Positions 24,303 to 33,667 of a DNA stretch of 53,482 nt are shown here, piece by piece. Made by a program: the position numbers and the translations under genes. The DNA comes from Roseobacter sp. (GTDB taxonomy: Bacteria; Pseudomonadota; Alphaproteobacteria; Rhodobacterales; Rhodobacteraceae). Location: the NCBI GenBank assembly GCA_024636495.1, contig JAGXGZ010000093.1:1-53482 (forward strand), given 5' to 3'. A model generated the notes under the pieces. The model saw only the letters and a program-made list of their open reading frames with translations, made no database searches and had not been told where the DNA came from. Position 1 is the first letter of the stretch. Each line of letters begins with the position of its first letter.

Positions 24303-24815
24303 ATGACATGTCCCCTGTGCACCACGCCCGACACACCCTTGATTGAAACACCTGTGCCCGGTGGCCCTGACGGTGCCAGCGTTCACATATGTCGCATCTG
24401 CGCAGAGCAGACCGGCACACCCGCGCCGGATCCGGATCATTTTTGCGCGCTTGGCGTAACGATGTGGTCGGAAACCCCTGCGATTCAGGTGCTTGCCGCG
24501 CGTCTGCTGGCCCGCATCCCTGAGGCATGGGCGACGGATCTGGCCGAACAGCTTTATCTTGACGATGAAACGCGGGCTTGGGCCGATAACGGGGCCGCCC
24601 CGACGGATCATAAAGACAGCAACGGTGTCCCGCTTAGTAGCGGCGACACGGTCGTACTGATCAAGGATTTGCCCGTCAAAGGCGGTGGCTTTACCGCCAA
24701 ACGCGGCACAGCTGTGCACAAAATCTCGCTTGTGGCGGATAATCCGGCCCATATCGAAGGCCGCGTCGAAGGCCAGCGGATCGTGATCCTGACCGAGTTC
24801 GTCAAGAAACGTTAG
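24303..24815 (+). CDS. PhnA domain protein (YjdM-like)
   Basis: The 170-residue protein begins with a zinc ribbon (Cys3, Cys6, then Cys30, Cys33). It ends with the PhnA domain pattern DSNGVPLSSGDTVVLIKDLP, then VKGGGFTAKRGTAV and HIEGRVEGQRIVILTEFVKK. The name comes from a link to phosphonate use that is not established for this family. Its stop codon interlocks with that of the convergent deacetylase gene: the four bases TTAG at 24812-24815 end both. Confidence 0.88.
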   Translation: MTCPLCTTPDTPLIETPVPGGPDGASVHICRICAEQTGTPAPDPDHFCALGVTMWSETPAIQVLAARLLARIPEAWATDLAEQLYLDDETRAWADNGAAPTDHKDSNGVPLSSGDTVVLIKDLPVKGGGFTAKRGTAVHKISLVADNPAHIEGRVEGQRIVILTEFVKKR

Positions 24816-25561
24816 GGCAGGGCGCGCAGGTCTGCGGGGATCGCGCCGCCGTCCAGCAGCGTGGCGAGGCAGGCGTTCGTAAAGGCCCAGATGTCTTCGT
24901 CATGCACCAGATGATGGGTTAAAAACCCCATGGGTTCTTGCGTATCTGTCATGCCGTGGCGGCGATCTTGCAGCTGCTGCACAATATGGCTGACCAGTTC
25001 CGAGGGCGGGACAAGTCCGCGCCCGCCGCGCCAAAAGATCGGGTCAATATGGGTGTTGATCTGTACAAGGCCCGGCGCTGCGACACGGCCCGCGCGGGGC
25101 AGATACGTCGAGACGCCCAGATACCCCGCCTGTGACAGGACTGGCAAAAGCCCTGCATCCAGCCGGTTCCACGGTGGGACAAAGATCGGTAAGAGCCGCT
25201 GGTCGAACAGTTCCTGCATGCGGTTCAACGCAAGGGCGGCTTCGGTCGCTGCTTCCTTGCGGGGGTGACCAAATTCCGCCTTTTTAGCGCCGTCCGGCGC
25301 GTGGTTGATGTGCTGCCAGCCATGGACGATCGGGATGATTTCATCATGCGTGTTGGCAAAGGCAGGCAAGATCGGTTTCGCCAGCTTTGGTATAATTGCC
25401 AGATGGACGGGCAGGGTCAGCGTCCCGGCCATTGCGGCCAGACGTTCAAGCGCTGGCGTGGGTTCAATGGCATCATCGTCGCGCCACCAGATCGGCAAGC
25501 TGCGCGATTGGGCCCGCCAAATGGCAAGCTCGGCCTTCAGGGGCTGCCAATCAACCTTCAC
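24812..25561 (-). CDS. Polysaccharide deacetylase family protein
   Basis: This 249-residue protein has a NodB-like carbohydrate esterase layout. An aspartate cluster (WWRDDDA, 28-30) and HGWQHINH (His80, His84, His87) supply metal ligands, followed by FVPPWNRL and a late conserved His (THHLVHD). It would remove acetyl groups from a polysaccharide. There is no signal peptide, so it probably acts in the cytoplasm on a precursor. It is the last gene of a six-gene glycan operon and overlaps the gene before it by 4 bp. Confidence 0.8.
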   Translation of the reverse strand: MKVDWQPLKAELAIWRAQSRSLPIWWRDDDAIEPTPALERLAAMAGTLTLPVHLAIIPKLAKPILPAFANTHDEIIPIVHGWQHINHAPDGAKKAEFGHPRKEAATEAALALNRMQELFDQRLLPIFVPPWNRLDAGLLPVLSQAGYLGVSTYLPRAGRVAAPGLVQINTHIDPIFWRGGRGLVPPSELVSHIVQQLQDRRHGMTDTQEPMGFLTHHLVHDEDIWAFTNACLATLLDGGAIPADLRALP

Positions 25562-26700
25562 GACACGTCACCTCGCAGCTTTTGGGTGATCCGAACCGCT
25601 TCGTTTGCGCCGTCAAAACCGTCGGATCGTGGCGCGCGGGTGGGCGCGCGTGCAATATCACCCAACGCAGCCAAAAGCGTGTCCGCCGTCAGCGTTGCGC
25701 TGCGCAAGACCGTGATCCCGTCCAATTGCGCCAACGCATCGGCGCGCAGGCCCTGCTCGACCTCGCTGCCCGCATCAAAGGGGATAAAGACCGCGCGAAC
25801 ACCGCTTTGCAGCACATCCAGCGCCGTGTTGTAGCCGCACAGCGAAACCGATGCCGCACCATGATACAGCATCTGGCGAAATTCGGGGCGGGCGGGTTCA
25901 ATGATGACGTTGGCAGGCGCATCGCGCATCAATTTGGCAGCACGTGCCGCGGCGTCCTGACCGCCCAGCAGCAAACGCCAGGCGCGTTTCTGCGGGTCTT
26001 GTCTGGCAGCAGACAGCGCTGCGTCAAACACATGCGCCCCCACATCTCCACCGCCCGCACTGACGATGATCTCATCCTGTCCAAGGTGTTCGGGATGTGC
26101 GGTGGCGGAGGGCGGGGCGACAAACCCGGTGTAATAAAGCTTGGCCGCCAAAGCCTTGGACACAGGCCAACTTAGCGCCAGCGGTGTGACTTCTGCATCC
26201 GAATGGACCAGCACAGCATCGTAGAACTTTGAGACCAGATCATCGGCAAGGGTGGCTTTGGCAGGTTTTGACGGCGGGGCAAGGATATCGCGGATCGACG
26301 CACAGATCAGCGGGCGGTCGGGCAAGGCATGTGCGGCTTCCAGCAATGCGGTAAACTCGGCCTTTAAATTGCGCCTGCCAAAGGGGAAAAGTTCGGTGAT
26401 CAAAACATCGGGCTGTTGGGCATTCAAGGTCTTGATCAACAGCTTTTGGCGGGCAGCAAAATGCGCATCGTCAGCGTCTTTGTCAGTTGCGTCCAGAAGC
26501 CGGGAAAAGTTTACACCGTCAGACCTGACAGCGGGCAGCTGAACCAGATCTATCCCGTCACCGTTCAATTGCGGTGCAGTCATTCCGCCGGAAACAACAA
26601 GGGGCGCGTGGCCCTGATTTGTGAAGGCACGCGCCAGCGTCAAAGCACGCGCAAGATGGCCGGTGCCCAAAAGATGTGTGACGACAATGCAGACTTTCAT
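25558..26700 (-). CDS. MurG-like glycosyltransferase
   Basis: The ATG at 26700 gives MKVCIVVTHLLGTGHLARAL, a typical GT-B N-terminal strand with the GTGH loop, and 380 residues in all. The C-terminal half has a donor-binding region (IIVSAGGGDVGAHVFDAAL, then the LCGYNTALDVL segment) as in GT28/MurG-like enzymes. It overlaps both neighbours by 4 bp. It resembles the first gene of the operon (29589-30794), so the two may make successive linkages. Donor and acceptor are unknown. Confidence 0.8.
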   Translation of the reverse strand: MKVCIVVTHLLGTGHLARALTLARAFTNQGHAPLVVSGGMTAPQLNGDGIDLVQLPAVRSDGVNFSRLLDATDKDADDAHFAARQKLLIKTLNAQQPDVLITELFPFGRRNLKAEFTALLEAAHALPDRPLICASIRDILAPPSKPAKATLADDLVSKFYDAVLVHSDAEVTPLALSWPVSKALAAKLYYTGFVAPPSATAHPEHLGQDEIIVSAGGGDVGAHVFDAALSAARQDPQKRAWRLLLGGQDAAARAAKLMRDAPANVIIEPARPEFRQMLYHGAASVSLCGYNTALDVLQSGVRAVFIPFDAGSEVEQGLRADALAQLDGITVLRSATLTADTLLAALGDIARAPTRAPRSDGFDGANEAVRITQKLRGDVS

Positions 26701-27278
26701 ACACGGGTTTCCAGCCGGACGGGGGTGGCGGCGGCATGCCAACCTTTTGGATCTATCTTGATAAGATACAAACGGTTGCGCTTGATCTGAAAGGGTGGCT
26801 CCCCTTCGAAATTCCAGCCCATCGCATGGGCCATAAGCACGCGCATCACGCCGATATGGCAGACGGCAACGGTGTTATGGGTCAGTCCGTGCGCCCAGGG
26901 CACCAGACGGTCGCGCAAGGCTGCGGGGCTTTCCCCACCGGGCGGCGTATAACCCCAGCCCCAGTGTTCGATGTCGCGAAAGCCGCTGTCGGGGTTGGCC
27001 TTCAGATCAATGCCGCGCTGACCTTCCCAATCGCCCCAATCCATCTCGATCAAGGCGGGGTCAGTCTGCGGCGGCGTGCCAGCCACCAGTTCGGCCGTCT
27101 CGACCGCGCGGGAAAGCGGGCTTGAGGTCAGATCGGCGCGGTCCCACGGGGCGGGCAGGCATAGGGCTGCAAGTGCCGCGCGCGCTTCGGCGTCCAGCGG
27201 GATATCGGTACGCCCCTGAATGCGGCCTGCGCGGTTCCACTCCGTATGGCCGTGGCGCAAAAGAGCGAGTTGGATCAT
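26697..27278 (-). CDS. Histidine phosphatase family protein
   Basis: The start at 27278 gives 193 residues and puts LLRHGHTEWN at the N-terminus, with the phosphoacceptor His9. An AVCHIGVMR segment holds the second His. It belongs to the phosphoglycerate-mutase-like phosphatase superfamily (cobC/PhoE branch). It sits within the glycan operon with 4-bp overlaps on both sides, so it may dephosphorylate a sugar-phosphate intermediate. The substrate is not predictable. Confidence 0.88.
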   Translation of the reverse strand: MIQLALLRHGHTEWNRAGRIQGRTDIPLDAEARAALAALCLPAPWDRADLTSSPLSRAVETAELVAGTPPQTDPALIEMDWGDWEGQRGIDLKANPDSGFRDIEHWGWGYTPPGGESPAALRDRLVPWAHGLTHNTVAVCHIGVMRVLMAHAMGWNFEGEPPFQIKRNRLYLIKIDPKGWHAAATPVRLETRV

Positions 27279-28351
27279 GGTCGTACTCCACAAGCTGCAA
27301 GGCCGGACAACACTGTTTCAGAGGCTACGGGTAAGAGGTGATGCTGTGCAACATGGGCTTGCGCAGCCTTGCCAAGCCGCGACCGCAATGCGTCGTCAGA
27401 AAGAAGCGTCTGTACGCGTTTGGCCAGTGGCGAAATCCCGTCAGACGGGCGGGGATACTGCCCCGGTGCCAGAACATCGCGCACCCCGGGGCGGTCTTGA
27501 GCGACCACGGGCAGGCCCGCTGCCTGCGCTTCAAGATAGGCCAGCCCGAACGCTTCGTTGATGCCGGGCCAAAACAGCAAGGATGCGTTGCGATATGCTT
27601 GCTCCATCGCGGCGGCATCAAGCTGCCCCAGAAACTCAACCGCTGACCCAAAGGGTGCCATCAACCCCTCGACCTGCGCCCGCGCAGCGCCATCGCCTGC
27701 AATTCGTAGCGACCATGTTCCCGTGGGCAAATGCGCAAGTGTGTCCGCGATGATCCGGTACGAGGCCAGCTTGTCGCCGTCGCGCAGCATGCCAACCGCC
27801 AACATCGGTCCGGTGGTTGCGGACGGTTCGGCCAGGCTTTGGCGCAGCAGAAATGGCGGCAAATGGATCAGTTGTTGGCGTTCTGTCCTGTCCCGATCAA
27901 GCGTTTCGGCATCGCGGTGGGTCAGATAAAAGATCACATCCGCCGCGTCGCTTGCCGCTTCTGCGGCCTTGGCAAAGGCGGCCCAAGGTCCGGTCAGCCG
28001 TTTGCGCGCACGGGTCGATTCAATCAACAGATAAGGAATGCCCAAGGCCTGTGCCACAGCTGGCCCGATCAGGTCAGGGGCCTTGTAGTAGTTGTGATAG
28101 GTGATCCACGCGCGCCAACACGCCGCGCGTCCCATCGGGACAAGGCGCCTGATTTCGGCCTGCGCCTGATCCATCAGGTCTTGTTGGCGGGCGGGTTCGC
28201 CCTTGCCATCGCGGGTTCTTAAGGTGCTGGCCAAACTGACCGTCCCGCCGCCGTACTCCAAGGCTGCGATCAAGGCGCGGGCCATCGCGCGATCCCCGGA
28301 AGGGGTTGGATGGTCCGGTGCCTTGAGGGGCGCGTAAAAAGCCAGATGCAT
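27275..28351 (-). CDS. Glycosyltransferase family 4 protein
   Basis: The protein has 358 residues in a GT-B fold. The N-terminal domain starts LAFYAPLKAPDHPTPSGDRA. The C-terminal domain has GDGAARAQVEGLM, LLFWPGINEAFGLAYLEAQA (the E-x7-E type nucleotide-sugar site) and GLPVVAQDRPGVRDVL. These are the hallmarks of GT4 retaining transferases. The start codon is next to the stop of the preceding GT4 gene. Specificity is unknown. Confidence 0.88.
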   Translation of the reverse strand: MHLAFYAPLKAPDHPTPSGDRAMARALIAALEYGGGTVSLASTLRTRDGKGEPARQQDLMDQAQAEIRRLVPMGRAACWRAWITYHNYYKAPDLIGPAVAQALGIPYLLIESTRARKRLTGPWAAFAKAAEAASDAADVIFYLTHRDAETLDRDRTERQQLIHLPPFLLRQSLAEPSATTGPMLAVGMLRDGDKLASYRIIADTLAHLPTGTWSLRIAGDGAARAQVEGLMAPFGSAVEFLGQLDAAAMEQAYRNASLLFWPGINEAFGLAYLEAQAAGLPVVAQDRPGVRDVLAPGQYPRPSDGISPLAKRVQTLLSDDALRSRLGKAAQAHVAQHHLLPVASETVLSGLAACGVRP

Positions 28352-29592
28352 CAGCTTGCGGACGACAGCATTTTGTCAAGTCGGGCGTGCAACTGTCGAA
28401 TACCGGGGGCCATGGTAAAGTCGTCATGCAGCCTTTTATACGCCGCCTCGGCCAGTCGGGGGCCAAGCGCGGGATCATCCGCAAAACGCTTGATCGCAGT
28501 GGAAAGCGCTGCGGGGGCATCATCGCTCAGGATACCGCTGACGCCGGTTTCGATGAATTCCGGTATCGCCGATACGGGCGTGCTGAGGATGGGCAGCTTC
28601 TGGCTTGCCGCCTCCATCAGCACATTGGGCAAGCCGTCACGGTCGCCGTTTTTCGCAATCCGCGAGGGCAACACAAACAGATCGGCGGCACGCATGGCCG
28701 CGATGACCTCTGGCTGGTCACAGGCCCCGCGCCAGATGATGCGGTCGTTGATGCCATGCCGTTTGGCACGCGCCTTCATGGCGTCCGACAATTTACCCCC
28801 GCCAATATGGGTCCAGTGCCAGTCCAGCGTTTTGGGCAACAATGCCAGTGCGTCGATCAGGTTATCAAAGCCCTTCTTTTCGACCATACGCCCGACAGAC
28901 ATCATCTGAAACGGATTGTCTGCTTTGCGTTCAGGTCGGGCAGGCGCATCGGGAAACCGTGACAGATCCAGCCCGTGATACACCAGATCAATGCGGCTTG
29001 GGTCAGCGGCAAGGTCGCGCAGATGTCTGGCACCAAATCCCGTGCAGGTCGCCCCGAATGCAGCACCGTGATGCGCCGGATCCAGCTTTTCACTCAATTC
29101 CCAGTCGGGCGAGGTCCAGATGTCTTTGGCATGTGCCGAAAAGCTCCAAGGCAGGCCGCGTAAAATGGCGGCATACCGCGCGACGGATGACGGTGTATGC
29201 AGAAAATGTGCGTAAAGGCCGCGCGTGTCTGCCGGTAATTCATGCGCCAGCACGCAGGCCTGACCAAAGCGGCGTCGTCGGTTGGGGGTAGTGTCGCGGG
29301 CCAGATCGCGCTCGAACGTGGCGCGGGCCTGCGCGTAACCCGTCATCGACTGCGCGGCCTTTCGGGCGGCGGCAACACGGGCCGGATCGTCTTTGAGGTA
29401 TTCCGGCAGATAGCGCACTTTGGCTTGTAAACGGTCATGCAGGGGATGGGTTTTCTTGTCTGTCGGATGGCGCAGGGACCAGATTTCAAACGCCAAGCCC
29501 GCTTCTTCCAAAGCAACAAGTTCTTGAGCGATGAAGGTTTCGGACAGACGCGGCCAACCTTTGACAATGATGGCAAGCTTGGACTGGCTCAT
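28351..29592 (-). CDS. Glycosyltransferase family 4 protein
   Basis: This protein has 413 residues. The N-terminal domain begins KLAIIVKGWPRLSETFIAQE, a start common in GT4 exopolysaccharide transferases. The C-terminal domain has QMMSVGRMVEKKGFDNLIDA, then a donor site (FVLPSRIAKNGDRDGLPNVL, then MEAAS) and PILSTPVSAIPEFIETG. It overlaps the preceding gene by 4 bp and abuts the next GT4 gene. It probably adds one sugar to the glycan built by the operon. Confidence 0.9.
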   Translation of the reverse strand: MSQSKLAIIVKGWPRLSETFIAQELVALEEAGLAFEIWSLRHPTDKKTHPLHDRLQAKVRYLPEYLKDDPARVAAARKAAQSMTGYAQARATFERDLARDTTPNRRRRFGQACVLAHELPADTRGLYAHFLHTPSSVARYAAILRGLPWSFSAHAKDIWTSPDWELSEKLDPAHHGAAFGATCTGFGARHLRDLAADPSRIDLVYHGLDLSRFPDAPARPERKADNPFQMMSVGRMVEKKGFDNLIDALALLPKTLDWHWTHIGGGKLSDAMKARAKRHGINDRIIWRGACDQPEVIAAMRAADLFVLPSRIAKNGDRDGLPNVLMEAASQKLPILSTPVSAIPEFIETGVSGILSDDAPAALSTAIKRFADDPALGPRLAEAAYKRLHDDFTMAPGIRQLHARLDKMLSSAS

Positions 29593-30794
29593 TGCGTGCC
29601 ATCCATCAACGCATTGCCGCGTTTGATCACCACGTTCAACCCGTCAAGCAGCCCGTCCGCACCGGCGGCAGAGGGTTTGTTCTGATAGGGCAGATTGCGG
29701 ATCGCGGCGATCATCGCATCCGCCGTCATGCCATCGCGTTTTTCATCAAGCATGCGCACAAGGCCCAGCTCTTCTGCGCGACTGGCCCTGATCCACTGCT
29801 CAAGCCGTGGCACCGTGCGCGGCACGATTACGGCGCGTTTGTCAAACGACAGAACCTCGCAAAAGGTGTTGTATCCCCCCATGCACACAACGCCCTCGGC
29901 CCCGACAAACAGCGCTTCGATCCTGCTTTCAAAGCCTACGGCCATGACGCGCCCGTTCAGCTTTTCAACGCGGGCATCAAACGCGTCGCGCACTTCGCCC
30001 GACAGAAATGGCCCGTAGATCAGGACAGCATTGGGCGAAAGATCCGGGTCTTTTTCGTAGGCTTCAAGCACCAAGGACACCATCGCGGCACCATCACCGC
30101 CGCCACCGGGGGTGATCAGAACGTAGGGGTATTCGGGCAGGTCACCGGCATCCGTGGTTTCGCGGCGCAGATAGCCCGTCCAATGCATGCGCGCACGCGC
30201 GGCCTCAGACAAGGCCAGCCCCTTGGTTGGATCATATACGTCGCGGTCGCCGTACACCCAGATTTCATCATAGAATGCCTCGGTTGCCTCAACCGCGTTC
30301 TTGCGCGCCCACTCGGCCGCAAGCACGTCAGGTTCATCCAGAACATCGCGCAGGCCCAGCACCGTTTTTGTCTTGCCGTGGTCGCGCAGCCATTCAAGGC
30401 TGGGCAGCAGCTCCCCTCGAAAGCCCGAGGGTTCTTTGTCAACGATCAGCAGATCGGGTGCATATTCTTGGATGGCAGTCTTGATCAGCCCTGCACGCAG
30501 CGACGTGATTTCGTCGATATCAAGGCCCAGCGTTTGCGCCACATAACTGCCATCGGCAAGCTTTGTAACACCGGGCAGGCGAATGTGATCGACGCGTTCA
30601 GGAAAAGTAAAGCGCCCCGCGACGGGTGATCCGGTCAGGATGATCGCCGACGCGGTTTCGTCGCCTTGCGTCAAAGCGGCGGCCAAAGCACGTGATCGGC
30701 GCAGGTGTCCCAATCCGAAGGTATCATGGCTGTAAAAGATGATCCGTCGCGACGGTTTGCCATGGCGGATATGGTGCGTGGGCGATTGGCTCAT
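29589..30794 (-). CDS. MurG-like glycosyltransferase, first gene of the glycan operon
   Basis: The protein of 401 residues starts with a basic tail and then RRIIFYSHDTFGLGHLRRSR, a GT-B N-terminal glycine loop. The second domain has YVLITPGGGGDGAAMVSLVL and VVCMGGYNTFCEVLSF, the donor-binding pattern of GT28/MurG-like enzymes. It leads six genes, all on the minus strand; four of the five junctions overlap by 4 bp and the fifth is a shared boundary base. The promoter should lie between 30795 and the divergent channel gene. Product and substrate are unknown. Confidence 0.8.
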   Translation of the reverse strand: MSQSPTHHIRHGKPSRRIIFYSHDTFGLGHLRRSRALAAALTQGDETASAIILTGSPVAGRFTFPERVDHIRLPGVTKLADGSYVAQTLGLDIDEITSLRAGLIKTAIQEYAPDLLIVDKEPSGFRGELLPSLEWLRDHGKTKTVLGLRDVLDEPDVLAAEWARKNAVEATEAFYDEIWVYGDRDVYDPTKGLALSEAARARMHWTGYLRRETTDAGDLPEYPYVLITPGGGGDGAAMVSLVLEAYEKDPDLSPNAVLIYGPFLSGEVRDAFDARVEKLNGRVMAVGFESRIEALFVGAEGVVCMGGYNTFCEVLSFDKRAVIVPRTVPRLEQWIRASRAEELGLVRMLDEKRDGMTADAMIAAIRNLPYQNKPSAAGADGLLDGLNVVIKRGNALMDGTQ

Positions 30795-31160
30795 TGGCCG
30801 GTCCTAACTTAGTCTTGGTGCCTAAAGCCGCAGGTCACACCCTGTTTTGCCAAAGAGTCCGGTAATGTCAAAAACAACTTCGCCAATGCTGGCCAAATCT
30901 TATTGTGTCATGTTGACTAATTGCGCAGTTTTTGCGCCCCTGCAACCGGCGGAGGCCCTGCGTTTTTCGCTGCTAATTACTCTATCCTCCTTTTCAGCTG
31001 AATTACATAGTTCTCTTTGCCCCGGATGTACTGGTGACATAAGCGGTCACGTAATGCTGGCAAACGATGCCAGAGCTAGCTTGCGCCTGAACGCATGATT
31101 GCAATAATCATGGGGCTGGCATAGCGTCATTTCAGTCTTTTTAGACCAAAGCGGGGCGTC
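30795..31160. other. Divergent intergenic region with a palindrome
   Basis: This stretch of 366 bp separates the glycan operon from the MscS gene and must hold both promoters. It is more AT-rich than its neighbours. CATGATT (31094-31100) and AATCATG (31106-31112) form a perfect 7-bp inverted repeat with a five-base spacer, 50 bp before the channel start; it could be an operator. A short plus-strand reading frame near 30847 has no ribosome site or family resemblance. Confidence 0.5.
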
Positions 31161-33590
31161 ATGCGGCACATTATTCTATCCCTTATCCTATCGCTTCTGC
31201 TGATCCCGTTGGCCGGTGATGGCGCTGCACAAGGCCTGCAATCGCTGTTCCCTTCGGGGACGACAACGCCCGACCCCGAGGCCGCGCGGGTTGCCGAAAT
31301 CATGAAGCAAGCCGCTGAAAACGGGGTCGGCGTGGTTGTGATCGACAGTAATGGCAATTTGCTGAACCAATCCAGCGGAGCCACGACACCTGTCCAGCCC
31401 ACCGCGCTGAACGATCCAGACGCAGAGCCCGAACATTCCGCTTTGATGCAGCTTCAGGAAAGAACAAACAGGTTCCGCAGTGCCTTGATCGAGCGGATCG
31501 TGCAACTGCCCAACGCCATCAACGAAGTGCTGTATATCTTGCGCGCGGCCAGCCCGGACGGCACGTTGTGGGCCTTTGGCAGGGTATTGCTGATCTCGCT
31601 TGCGTTATTTGGTGTCGGTGCGGTGGTCGAGCGCGAGGTGTTCGGCAAGCGCATCGCGCGGCGCTTTGTAACGGCACGTGTTCTGGAAAACCCCGTCGGA
31701 TATAGCGAGAAGATGCCATTTCTGGTGTTCCGCTTTTTCATGGGTGTCATCGGGATCTTGGTGTCGATGACAGTGGCCTACGTCTTGGGCGCGATCCTGT
31801 TTGGTGCCTTGGAAGATACGGCGATGCAGTTCACCGTTACGCTGATCAACATCGGCTATTTCGTGTGCCGTTTGTTTGCCGCGCTGTGGCGGATGATCCT
31901 GTCACCATTTCTGGCACAATACCGCATTCCGATGTTCGATGACCGCGATGCCAAACGGTTGCATCGCTGGCTGTGGATGCTGGCCAGCTTTGACACCTGT
32001 GCGATCTTGTTCGGGATGTGGATCGGCGAACTGGGTCTGAATTATGATGTTTATGCGTTCATAGCGTCGCTGATGTCGGCTGTGATCGTCTTGTTCAACA
32101 TCTTGATGGTGCTGGTAAACAGGCGCGCGATTTCAAACGCGTTACGCCATGGCAAAGCACCCGAAGACTTAAGCATGATCGCCCGCGTGCTGTCGCGTCT
32201 GTGGGCACCCGCCGTGATCGTCTATGTGATCTTTGCCTGGTTCGAGCTGACCTATGATCTGGTGCTGGCAAACGCGAGCTCGATCCCGCTGATTGCCGGG
32301 GCCTACGGTATCTTGGTGTCGATCATCGTCGTTTACGGGGTGATCAACTTTGGGATCGAACGCGGATTTGCGCGCGCCCGCAACATCCGCCGCCTGAACG
32401 CGATCCGTGACGCGCAGGACGCCGTGCAGGACGACAGCGCGACCGACGCTGGCGACCTGCCCGGCGACGGCGAAGAGGCCGAGCGCCTTGCCTTGGCCGA
32501 AGAAAGGGCGCGCGCGCTTATGATGCCGCGCCGCACGCTGAACACCTTTGAAGCGCTGGCCAGAAGGATTGCCGCGATCCTTGCATTCGTAGCGGGCTTT
32601 TATGCGTTCTTCTTCATCTGGGACAACGAAAGCGCCCAAATGGTCGAAAGCTTTGCCGACCAACTGCTTGATATCATGGTGATCATTTTTATCGGCTATA
32701 TCTTCTACCACGCCTTCCGCATCTGGATCGACACCAAGATCGAGGCCGAGGTGGGCGACCAACCCGAGGCAGAATTGGGCGACGAAGGTAGCGGCGCATC
32801 CTCGGCCAGCCGTCTTGCGACCTTGCTGCCGCTGTTTCGCAATTTCATCCTGATCGTGCTTGTCGTCACCATCATTCTGATCGTCCTGATGGAGTTTGGC
32901 ATCAATGTCGGCCCGTTGTTTGCGGGTGCTGGCATCGTTGGTGTCGCGGTGGGATTTGGCAGTCAGGCGCTGGTGCGCGATATTTTCGCGGGTGCGTTTT
33001 TCCTGTTCGACGATGCGTTTCGCAAAGGCGAATATCTAGACGTTGGTGGGGTCAAGGGCACGGTCGAAAAGATCTCGGTCCGGTCGTTTCAGCTGCGGCA
33101 CCACCTTGGCGCGCTGCACACCATTCCGTTTGGCGAATTGCAGGTGATGACTAACTATTCGCGCGATTGGGTGATCATGAAACTGCCTTTGCGTGTCACC
33201 TATGACACCGATGTCGAGAAGGTGCGCAAGCTGATCAAGAAGTTGGGGGTCGAGCTGCTGGACGATCCGGTGATTGGCGATGATTTCATCCAGCCGCTCA
33301 AATCCCAGGGCGTGATCGAAATGCAGGATTCAGCGATGATCATCCGGGTCAAATTCATGACCAAGCCGGGCGACCAATGGCTGGTGCGCAAAAAGGTCTA
33401 TGAGGAAATCCGGTCGCTTTTCGAGCGTGAAGGCATCCGCTTTGCCCACCGCGAGGTCACTGTGCGTCTTGCCGATGGCAAAGTCGAAAACCTGACTCCG
33501 CAAGAGCGCGACGCGGTGACCGCCGCCGCGCATGCATCGCTGGAAGAGGAGATGCAAGAAGGCCCCGAAGCAGGAGGCGATGACCGCTAG
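31161..33590 (+). CDS. MscS-family mechanosensitive channel, large form
   Basis: The 809-residue inner-membrane protein has a signal peptide (RHIILSLILSLLLIPL, then AGDGAAQ), a periplasmic region, and about ten membrane segments between residues 130 and 600. The MscS core follows. Its pore-lining helix (GPLFAGAGIVGVAVGFGSQA, near 590-610) is followed by the cytoplasmic beta domain (FRKGEYLDVGGVKGTVEKIS) and vestibule. It should release solutes on osmotic downshock. The extra N-terminal membrane segments place it with MscK/YbdG-like large channels. Confidence 0.92.
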   Translation: MRHIILSLILSLLLIPLAGDGAAQGLQSLFPSGTTTPDPEAARVAEIMKQAAENGVGVVVIDSNGNLLNQSSGATTPVQPTALNDPDAEPEHSALMQLQERTNRFRSALIERIVQLPNAINEVLYILRAASPDGTLWAFGRVLLISLALFGVGAVVEREVFGKRIARRFVTARVLENPVGYSEKMPFLVFRFFMGVIGILVSMTVAYVLGAILFGALEDTAMQFTVTLINIGYFVCRLFAALWRMILSPFLAQYRIPMFDDRDAKRLHRWLWMLASFDTCAILFGMWIGELGLNYDVYAFIASLMSAVIVLFNILMVLVNRRAISNALRHGKAPEDLSMIARVLSRLWAPAVIVYVIFAWFELTYDLVLANASSIPLIAGAYGILVSIIVVYGVINFGIERGFARARNIRRLNAIRDAQDAVQDDSATDAGDLPGDGEEAERLALAEERARALMMPRRTLNTFEALARRIAAILAFVAGFYAFFFIWDNESAQMVESFADQLLDIMVIIFIGYIFYHAFRIWIDTKIEAEVGDQPEAELGDEGSGASSASRLATLLPLFRNFILIVLVVTIILIVLMEFGINVGPLFAGAGIVGVAVGFGSQALVRDIFAGAFFLFDDAFRKGEYLDVGGVKGTVEKISVRSFQLRHHLGALHTIPFGELQVMTNYSRDWVIMKLPLRVTYDTDVEKVRKLIKKLGVELLDDPVIGDDFIQPLKSQGVIEMQDSAMIIRVKFMTKPGDQWLVRKKVYEEIRSLFEREGIRFAHREVTVRLADGKVENLTPQERDAVTAAAHASLEEEMQEGPEAGGDDR

Positions 33591-33667
33591 CGCAGGCATG
33601 GCGATTTGGGGATTGAAAGGGGCTCGGGGTGGGCTATTTCGCACCGAAGTATCAACAGGAGAGTGAA

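Noticed and set aside
30847..31098. An 83-codon plus-strand frame before the MscS gene
   Set aside because: It lacks a ribosome site and known pattern; the region must hold two divergent promoters.
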